Shown here one piece after another: positions 13,763 to 18,790 of a stretch of DNA of 37,362 bases (position 1 is its first letter; the number at the start of each line of letters is the position of its first letter). Both the position numbers and the translations under genes were made by a program. The DNA lies in the IMG/VR virus record IMGVR_UViG_3300030117_006290, positions 1-37,362 of that record; one strand, 5' to 3'. Below the pieces are notes generated by a model that saw only the letters and a program-made list of their open reading frames with translations, did not search any database and was not told the origin of the DNA. The stretch comes from a virus.

Positions 13763-14179
13763 ATGTCCACCAAAGAAGCTAAATTATGGAAAAAAATTAA
13801 CCAGCTTCAAAAAGGTCGTAAAGACTGGCATTTAACTCGTATAGAATCCTCTACAATCAACGGAATACCTGATGTTTTTGGGTGTATTGAAGGTAGGTCT
13901 TTTTGGTTGGAACTTAAAGCTACAGATGCTAAGAATTGTGGGTTATCTAAATTTCAAATTAACTGGCATTTAAATTATCAACAAGCAGGTGGTACCGTTC
14001 GTATTCTCAATGCACATGCCTCGCAGACCGAGCTTGAACTTCTCGAGGTCCGTGAGTCAGGAGTCGTAGAATCCTTGTCCCGTCCCGCGCCGTCCCGCCC
14101 GTTCATGGATAACTTATATCATCTATTGGTCCTGGGATCCCATCCTCAGGATCCACGCTGCGTGCATCATTACTCCTGA
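13763..14179 (+). CDS. VRR-NUC-type PD-(D/E)XK nuclease with repeat-derived C-terminal tail
   Basis: This 138-aa protein has a core HLTRIESSTINGIPDVFGC followed by EGRSFWLELKAT, giving the D37...E50-x-K52 catalytic signature of VRR-NUC/Holliday-junction-type nucleases, then LSKFQINWHLNYQQAGGTVRIL. Known: such stand-alone phage proteins cut branched or single-stranded DNA and may help packaging or recombination. From about residue 103 (SLSRPAPSRPFMD onward) the frame runs through GC-rich repeat DNA. Base composition changes sharply there, so the normal C-terminus was probably replaced when a repeat unit inserted. The neighbours are a leftward pair and a noncoding repeat island. Confidence 0.75.
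   Translation: MSTKEAKLWKKINQLQKGRKDWHLTRIESSTINGIPDVFGCIEGRSFWLELKATDAKNCGLSKFQINWHLNYQQAGGTVRILNAHASQTELELLEVRESGVVESLSRPAPSRPFMDNLYHLLVLGSHPQDPRCVHHYS
14077..14155 (+). repeat. GC-box/palindrome repeat, unit 1
   Basis: Box A is GTCCCGTCCCGCGCCGTCCC (extending to 14100). It is followed by an AT-rich spacer with TATATC at 14114, then box B CTGGGATCCC plus a second CAGGATCC. The unit overlaps the 3' end of the VRR-NUC gene. Layout and orientation match the later units. Confidence 0.6.
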
Positions 14180-14545
14180 AGCCTCGTCCCGCCCCGTCCC
14201 AATAGGATCGTGAGGCATGCGCCATCAATAAAGTTAAAGGTTCCAGGATCCTGCGAACCTCAGTCGGTCTGGCTCAGGCCCGTCCCGCCGTTACAACGTT
14301 GTCCCAACAACGATCTGATATACAAAGATAGGTTCGTTCCCAGGATCCCAAAAACTTTGAAGCGTGGCAGAAGGTTGTTGTGTCCCGTCCCGCCGTTACA
14401 ACGATCTGAAGCTCCTGCTTACATATATAAACCTTCAGGTTCCCAGGATCCCGATTTCTGTGGCGTTGAGTCTGAGAAAATGCCTTGCAATAGCGTTCAA
14501 TATGGGATAAGGTGGGAATACATATAAATAAAAAAAGAGGACAAA
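14180..14545 (+). repeat. Repeat island, units 2-4 (gene-poor, 366 bp)
   Basis: No convincing gene. Unit 2: box A CGTCCCGCCCCGTCCC (14184-14199), box B GGTTCC-AGGATCCT-GCGAACC (14239-14259). Unit 3: A at 14279-14290, B at 14331-14349. Unit 4: A at 14383-14395, B at 14438-14452. Units 3 and 4 share the 20 bases CCCGTCCCGCCGTTACAACG and TTCCCAGGATCCC. The spacers contain ACGATCTGA and TATA-like runs. Confidence 0.65.
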
Positions 14546-14842
14546 ATGGACGAGAAAGAAAAAGGCAATGTGGTGTACAGCTGTAGTGAGCACGGAGCAG
14601 ACTTGTACCATGTAGTGAAAAATAATCCTGAGGTGCCAAGCGAATACATATACTGCATTTTTCCAAAAGCACCTGATGGTGTGACAGAGAAGATGTGGGT
14701 GTTGATTACTGAGGGGGACAGAAGCAAAGGTGTGGGCACATTGCAAAACGTGCCTGCACACGCAGAGTTTTCATTGGATGAAAAAGTTTCGTTTCATACA
14801 AATGAGCAGGATGTCACGTATGCTAGTAAAATTACAAACTAA
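14546..14842 (+). CDS. Small protein, possibly DUF2314-like
   Basis: A 98-aa soluble protein with AGAGGA before ATG. The central part SEYIYCIFPKAPDGVTEKMWVLI, followed by a short loop and GVGTLQNVPAHAEFSLDEKVSF, resembles the DUF2314 pattern (E-x-M/F-W-V ... G-x-L-x-N-x-P ... G/D-x-x-V-x-F). Function of that family is unknown. It lies immediately after the repeat island and before two tiny membrane proteins, within a probable accessory transcription unit. Confidence 0.55.
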   Translation: MDEKEKGNVVYSCSEHGADLYHVVKNNPEVPSEYIYCIFPKAPDGVTEKMWVLITEGDRSKGVGTLQNVPAHAEFSLDEKVSFHTNEQDVTYASKITN

Positions 14843-14855
14843 AGAGAGGTGAATT

Positions 14856-15014
14856 ATGTTAACGACGTTTATTATTGGATTTGTTTTCGGCGCCATGGCT
14901 ATGGCCCTGGTCCTCCTGATCATCATAGATTGGCAGGATGCAAATGATTTGAAGCACCGAAGAGGTCGGTACAGTAGTTCCGCCGCCGCTGCAACTAAAC
15001 CTGCGGAGGACTAA
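14856..15014 (+). CDS. Tiny membrane protein, 52 aa
   Basis: ATG with GAGAGGTG upstream. Residues 2-24 form one strong transmembrane helix (TTFIIGFVFGAMAMALVLLI), followed by a charged, Ala-rich C-terminal tail (DWQDANDLKHRRGRYSSSAA). The N-out or N-in orientation is not clear; the positive cluster suggests the tail is cytoplasmic. It resembles small holin/antiholin or superinfection-type proteins only in layout. Two bases separate it from the next tiny membrane gene, so they form a pair. Confidence 0.55.
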   Translation: MLTTFIIGFVFGAMAMALVLLIIIDWQDANDLKHRRGRYSSSAAAATKPAED

Positions 15015-15016
15015 GC

Positions 15017-15121
15017 TTGGGTCTGCTTGCTGGGATCCTGGGAACGCTGCTTGTGTTGTCCTTCTTGTATCCAGTCGCCACTTTGCTGCTTGTTCTTTTA
15101 ATCTGGTTGGCATGTTTTTAA
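15017..15121 (+). CDS. Tiny hydrophobic protein, 34 aa, TTG start
   Basis: A TTG codon 6 nt after GGAGGA opens a 34-codon frame of nearly pure hydrophobic residues (MGLLAGILGTLLVLSFLYPV then ATLLLVLLIWLACF). Without the unusual start this gene would be missed. It forms one long or two short membrane helices split by YPV. A copy of the repeat motif GGGATCCTGGGAA (15032-15044, inverted relative to box B) is inside the coding sequence. It pairs with the upstream 52-aa membrane protein and could act in lysis or exclusion. Confidence 0.45.
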   Translation: MGLLAGILGTLLVLSFLYPVATLLLVLLIWLACF

Positions 15122-15122
15122 G

Positions 15123-15195
15123 CCCCGCCGTCCCGCGCGTTGGACGCTGATCTTGTTACTTATATAAAAAAAGGAACCGGTTCCGGTTCCGAACC
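15123..15195 (+). repeat. GC-box/palindrome repeat, unit 5
   Basis: Box A CCCCGCCGTCCCGCGCG (15123-15139), spacer with GACGCTGATCTTG and TATATAAAA, then box B built of GGAACCGGTTCC-GGTTCC-GAACC (15173-15195). This unit also contains a promoter-like pair. Confidence 0.65.
15140..15168 (+). promoter_or_regulatory. Promoter-like sequence within repeat unit 5
   Basis: TTGGAC (15140-15145), a 17-base spacer and TATAAA (15163-15168). A predicted start near 15175 would fall on the palindromic box B, an arrangement like an operator at a transcription start. It faces the 198-aa gene at 15349. Confidence 0.45.
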
Positions 15196-15348
15196 TCAGA
15201 TGGTACAAAAGTCATCTTTTCAATCAATTTGGGGGGTACTCTAGTATAGGGCAAATTGAAATATCGCAAATAAGGAGCTAAAAAATTTGCAAATGTCTGG
15301 ATATTTGCTAACATGGGAGATGATATTAACTAAAAAAGAGAGGCAACA

Positions 15349-15945
15349 ATGGGTTTTGATATATATGGATTAAATCCAAAAGTAAACGAAGGTAGTGTTA
15401 GACCGAAAGAGATTGATTATGAAAGAGCTACCGAAGAAGAAAGAAAAGCATATTGGGAAGCGAAAGAAAAATTTCAAGAGGAAAATCCTGGAGAATACTT
15501 TCGCAATAATATTTGGTGGTGGCGTCTGTTGGCTCAATATGTGTATCAGTATACAGGCGAGATTGCTGAGAAAGAGTATGACGAATGGCATATGAATAGT
15601 GGGCATGAAGTTGATGAAGATACAGCAATCAGAATTGCTGATGCTTTGGATAAACTTATTAGAGTAGGGCATACTGCTAAAAAAGCAAAGGAAGTCAATG
15701 GAGCTATGAAAAAAGCAGAAGTGCATAATGCTAAGATAGATAAAGAAATGGAAGCATTAAAGCAAGAAGTCATAAAGATAACAGGCAAAGACCTTGCACC
15801 TGCAAAATATCCTGAAGTCCAAGCAAAGAAATGGGACAAGCTCTATCAAAAAAGAAGTTGGGAAGATAGCTATCCTTTCTCTGTTGAGAATGTACAAGCC
15901 TTTGCAGATTTTTGTAGACAGTCAGGGGGTTTTGAAATATGCTAG
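15349..15945 (+). CDS. Conserved phage hypothetical, MGFDIYGL family
   Basis: The 198-aa protein begins MGFDIYGLNP and contains GEYFRNNIWWWRLLAQYV, a signature I recognise from uncharacterised proteins common in phages and some bacteria. The middle (IADALDKLIRVGHTAKKAKE) is helical, followed by a coiled-coil stretch and the C-terminal SVENVQAFADFCRQSGGFEIC. No catalytic motif is evident; the Trp-rich region may be a ligand pocket. The ribosome site AGAGAGG lies upstream. A candidate structured RNA and a strong terminator follow it, so it looks like an independently transcribed unit with its own promoter in repeat unit 5. Confidence 0.7.
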   Translation: MGFDIYGLNPKVNEGSVRPKEIDYERATEEERKAYWEAKEKFQEENPGEYFRNNIWWWRLLAQYVYQYTGEIAEKEYDEWHMNSGHEVDEDTAIRIADALDKLIRVGHTAKKAKEVNGAMKKAEVHNAKIDKEMEALKQEVIKITGKDLAPAKYPEVQAKKWDKLYQKRSWEDSYPFSVENVQAFADFCRQSGGFEIC

Positions 15946-16039
15946 AGTGAATTAGGACTGAAATGGATTTTTCATTGGGGACTTTCGTCCCTGTCTCGAG
16001 TGGGTTGGTTATTCGTTAAGTTAGCACAACCCTTCTTTT
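15946..16039 (+). ncRNA. Possible structured 3' RNA before terminator
   Basis: Contains a small hairpin GGGAC-TTTC-GTCCC and a larger one pairing GGGTTG with CAACCC (near 16000-16032) directly before a strong terminator. It could be a 3'-UTR or a small RNA processed from the upstream gene transcript. No known RNA family was recognised. Confidence 0.35.
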
Positions 16040-16074
16040 CCCCGAGAATACTAACGCTTTCTCGGGGTTTTTTT
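16040..16074 (+). terminator. Rho-independent terminator
   Basis: CCCCGAGAA (16040-16048) pairs with TTCTCGGGG (16059-16067), with a 10-base loop, followed by seven T. A strong GC-rich stem ends the 198-aa gene unit. Confidence 0.9.
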
Positions 16075-16080
16075 GTCTAT

Positions 16081-16183
16081 CGTCCCGCCGTCCCGTTGTG
16101 CGTGGTGCGTGATCTGTTAGATATATTAATGCTGGTTCCAGGTTCCTGCGAACCAATTTTGGAAGCCGTCCCGCCGTCCCGCC
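16081..16183 (+). repeat. GC-box/palindrome repeat, units 6 and 7
   Basis: Unit 6: box A CGTCCCGCCGTCCCG (16081-16095), spacer with GTGATCTGTTAGATATATTA, box B GGTTCC-AGGTTCCT-GCGAACC (16134-16154; one base different from unit 2). Unit 7: box A only, CCGTCCCGCCGTCCCGCC (16166-16183). No gene lies between 16075 and 16353. Confidence 0.65.
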
Positions 16184-16280
16184 TCGCCTTGGTTGCTGGT
16201 TGATCATACAAATAAAATGCTTCCATGCAGTTGCCTGGAAAGCCAAGTCAAATTATTTTCTATATATATGAATATATAGG

Positions 16281-16308
16281 TAGACATGGGATAACAAATC
16301 CTTATAAT
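16281..16308 (+). promoter_or_regulatory. Promoter-like sequence for two-gene unit
   Basis: TAGACA (16281-16286), 16 bases, and a perfect TATAAT (16303-16308), 45 bases before the ATG at 16354. Confidence 0.5.
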
Positions 16309-16353
16309 AAGAATTGTAAGACAATATTAATTAACCAACATAGGAGTAAAAAT

Positions 16354-16731
16354 ATGAGCTTACAAAAACTTAACGAAAATTTTATCTTATCAACAGATAA
16401 AAAACTTACAAAAGATGAAAGGGTATTATTAAAATCTTTTGCAACCTTTAAACAGCAATTTGATAGTGATAAGGATTTATATAACAAAAGTAGAAAAAAT
16501 GTTTTATCTATTCTTAATAAACTATTAAGAAAAACTGTAGCTGTAAAAACTAATAACATTTATACATACTTTTTTCTTACACCTAAAAAAAGAAAAATTG
16601 TAGATTATAAAAATGTTATTAAATCATTAGCTGTTAACTATTCTATTCCAATGCATTATGTAGAGGAAGTTATAAAAGATAATACAACAGTTACTTCTTA
16701 TGATGAATTAAACTTAAAGGGAGAAGAATAA
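16354..16731 (+). CDS. Hypothetical protein, 125 aa, very AT-rich gene
   Basis: ATG at 16354 was selected for its TAGGAG ribosome site; the longer frame reaching back to 16225 covers promoter and repeat DNA. The sequence is Lys/Asn rich (KLTKDERVLLKSFATFKQQF, NVLSILNKLLRKTVAVKTNN) and mainly helical with a short beta hairpin (IYTYFFLTPKKRKIVDYK). The gene is noticeably more AT-rich than its neighbours, which together with its own promoter and downstream terminator suggests recent acquisition. Not recognised. It overlaps the next start (TAATG). Confidence 0.6.
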   Translation: MSLQKLNENFILSTDKKLTKDERVLLKSFATFKQQFDSDKDLYNKSRKNVLSILNKLLRKTVAVKTNNIYTYFFLTPKKRKIVDYKNVIKSLAVNYSIPMHYVEEVIKDNTTVTSYDELNLKGEE

Positions 16732-16985
16732 TGCCTGATAATAATTTTAACTTAATGGAATTTGTAGAAAGTCAATTAACAACACAAGAGAGGGAAAGGG
16801 TAGAGGGTGTACTTGTCAATGAGCAAATAGACTATCAATTATATGCTAGTCAATTGGAAAAGATACTTTTAGAAAATCTTATCAAGTATCAAGGCACAGC
16901 TCAATCAAGTGATTTAAAAACTCACATAGCAATTCTCTTGCAACCTCTTGCAGAAAAACTTCAAGGCAACCTTGAATTAGAGTAA
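16731..16985 (+). CDS. Hypothetical protein, 84 aa
   Basis: Coupled to the preceding gene by a TAATG overlap. The protein is acidic and helical (NLMEFVESQLTTQERERVEG, YASQLEKILLENLIKYQG), with a polar C-terminus. Not recognised. A rho-independent terminator follows 22 bases after the stop, closing a two-gene moron-like unit with a promoter near 16281. Confidence 0.6.
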   Translation: MPDNNFNLMEFVESQLTTQERERVEGVLVNEQIDYQLYASQLEKILLENLIKYQGTAQSSDLKTHIAILLQPLAEKLQGNLELE

Positions 16986-17007
16986 TACATAATTACTTGC
17001 AAGACTT

Positions 17008-17034
17008 AAAGCACATGGATTGTGCTTTTTTTTT
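17008..17034 (+). terminator. Rho-independent terminator
   Basis: AAAGCACA (17008-17015) pairs with TGTGCTTT (17021-17028) around a TGGAT loop, followed by a T-run to 17034. Confidence 0.85.
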
Positions 17035-17047
17035 GCCTGTAATAAAT

Positions 17048-17113
17048 CCCGTCCCGTCATGCAAACGTTGCGATTTCGTGCCTTTATAAAAAACCTGGTG
17101 TTTTTTGGATCCA
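17048..17113 (+). repeat. Degenerate GC-box repeat, unit 8
   Basis: Box A CCCGTCCCGTC (17048-17058), TATAAA near 17084, and a partial box B GGATCC (17107-17112). It keeps the order seen in the other units but is eroded. Confidence 0.4.
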
Positions 17114-17142
17114 ATTTGTCAAGTGTTTTTTTGGACCCAATT
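17098..17142 (+). repeat. Direct repeats upstream of terL
   Basis: GTGTTTTTTGGATCCAATT (17098-17116) and GTGTTTTTTTGGACCCAATT (17123-17142) differ by one base and one extra T. A second pair, AGATGTAGTTA (17264-17274) and AGATGTGGTTA (17289-17299), lies closer to terL. They occupy an otherwise gene-free 17035-17309 segment. A role as a packaging or regulatory site is possible. Confidence 0.5.
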
Positions 17143-17309
17143 ATTAGATAGGCTATTAATTTACAAGGCTCAATTGGCATCTCAAAACCAAAATTTCTTT
17201 TTTTGACTCACGCCACGCAGCAGCCGTGACTTGCACCCAGCCGCACTATAAATCCTATTTCATAGATGTAGTTACTAGCAAAAAGTCTAGATGTGGTTAT
17301 AATTGTTTT

Positions 17310-18785
17310 ATGCAAACCGACTTAATGACGACAGAACAGATGAGGCTCGAGGTAGAAAAGCTTTGGATACAACATGTAAAGCTTTGCCAAGATAATTTTT
17401 TAGCTTTTGTGCAAGAAGTCTGGCCGGATTTTATTTGTAGAAAATCAAAAGCCATGAGTGAGTGGGGTCATCATCAGATCATTGCTAAAGAATTTACCGA
17501 TATAGCTGACCAAAGAAAAGGGAGGCTCATTATCAATATGCCTCCTAGACATACCAAATCAGAGTTTGCTTCTGTTTACTACCCTGCTTGGATTATTGGT
17601 AAGTATCCAAAATTAAAAATTATGCAGGTGTCACATAACACGGAGCTTGCAGCACGGTTCGGAGCTAAAGTTCGTAACATTATTGACTCACCAGAGTACA
17701 AACAAATATTTGGTGATGTAAAACTGCGTGAGGATTCTAAAGCCAAAGGTAGATGGGAAACCAATCAAGGCGGTGAATACTACGCTGCTGGTGTTGGTTC
17801 GTCCATCACGGGCCGTGGTGCGGACTTACTGATTATTGATGACCCTCATACAGAACAAGATTCTATGTCAGACACTGCCATGGAGCGTGCGTACGAGTGG
17901 TACACCTCGGGTCCTCGTCAGCGTTTGCAGCCTGGGGGTTCGATTCTGGTGGTCATGACTCGATGGGCCGAGGATGATTTGACCGGTAGACTCTTAAGAG
18001 CACAGACTGAACCTAAAGCTGACACATGGAAACAAGTATCTTTTCCAGCGATCCTCGACTCAGGGAACCCAGTGTGGCCAGAGTATTGGGACTTAGAAGA
18101 GCTAGAAAAAATTAAAGCCTCTATTCCAATTCGTAACTGGTCGGCACAGTACATGCAAGAACCAACGTCAGAAGAAGGTGCGATCATCAAACGTGAGTGG
18201 TGGCAACCTTGGGAAGAAGAAGGTTTACCAATGTTGCAGCACGTCATTCAAAGTTATGATACCGCGTTTTCGAAAAAAGAAACGGCGGACTACAGTGCCA
18301 TTACCACTTGGGGTATATTTTTTCCAGAAGAAGGCGGAGCACCCAATATTATTTTACTGGATGCCTTGCGCGGAAAATTTGACTTTCCGGAGCTTAAAGC
18401 TGTGGCTCTCGACGCACAGAAATATTGGGAACCAGAAACGATCATTGTAGAACAAAAAGCGTCCGGCGAACCACTGACCCAAGAGTTCAGACGGATGGGT
18501 ATTCCGGTGGTCCCATTCACGCCAACCAGAGGTAACGACAAACACACTCGCGTAAACTCAGTGGCCCCTATCTTTGAAAGTGGGTCCGTGTGGTATCCGT
18601 ATGGTGAAAAGTTTGCGGAAGATGTGATTGATGAATGTGCCGCATTTCCGCATGGTTCCAACGATGACTACGTAGATTCAATGAGTCAAGCCATACTAAG
18701 GTATCGTCAAGGCAACTTTGTTGAGTTATACTCGGATTATAAAGACACAGATGATTTACCAGAAAAAACATATAAGTATTACTGA
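17310..18785 (+). CDS. terL: Terminase large subunit
   Basis: About 491 aa from ATG 17310; the GTG at 17226 and the ATG at 17325 are alternatives, and none has a strong ribosome site. The ATPase domain has Walker A MPPRHTKS (77-84), Walker B LLIIDDP (173-179) and the coupling region VVMTRWAEDDLTGR. The C-terminal RNase H-like nuclease has SYDTAFSKKE (D317), IIVEQKASGEPL and HGSNDDYVDSMSQAI, giving the acidic triad. Known: it cuts concatemeric DNA and pumps it into the procapsid. It is followed closely by the 757-aa protein and portal. It is separated from terS by about 4.1 kb. Confidence 0.93.
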   Translation: MQTDLMTTEQMRLEVEKLWIQHVKLCQDNFLAFVQEVWPDFICRKSKAMSEWGHHQIIAKEFTDIADQRKGRLIINMPPRHTKSEFASVYYPAWIIGKYPKLKIMQVSHNTELAARFGAKVRNIIDSPEYKQIFGDVKLREDSKAKGRWETNQGGEYYAAGVGSSITGRGADLLIIDDPHTEQDSMSDTAMERAYEWYTSGPRQRLQPGGSILVVMTRWAEDDLTGRLLRAQTEPKADTWKQVSFPAILDSGNPVWPEYWDLEELEKIKASIPIRNWSAQYMQEPTSEEGAIIKREWWQPWEEEGLPMLQHVIQSYDTAFSKKETADYSAITTWGIFFPEEGGAPNIILLDALRGKFDFPELKAVALDAQKYWEPETIIVEQKASGEPLTQEFRRMGIPVVPFTPTRGNDKHTRVNSVAPIFESGSVWYPYGEKFAEDVIDECAAFPHGSNDDYVDSMSQAILRYRQGNFVELYSDYKDTDDLPEKTYKYY

Positions 18786-18790
18786 TAGTT

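Noticed and set aside
14210-14527. Open frame of 105 aa on the plus strand
   Set aside because: It runs through repeat units; its apparent protein repeats (RPVPPLQR) are the translation of the DNA repeats, and it has no good ribosome site.
15287-15373. 28-codon frame (TTG start) overlapping the 198-aa gene start
   Set aside because: Weak start, and it overlaps a better gene; could be a leader peptide but evidence is too thin.
15546-15839. Antisense frame within the 198-aa gene
   Set aside because: Shadow frame of low-complexity composition with no start context.
16225-16353. N-terminal extension of the 125-aa gene
   Set aside because: Extension covers the promoter-like sequence and has no ribosome site; ATG 16354 does.
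18290-18661. Long antisense frame inside the large terminase gene
   Set aside because: Shadow of strongly constrained terL codons; no ribosome site or family resemblance.
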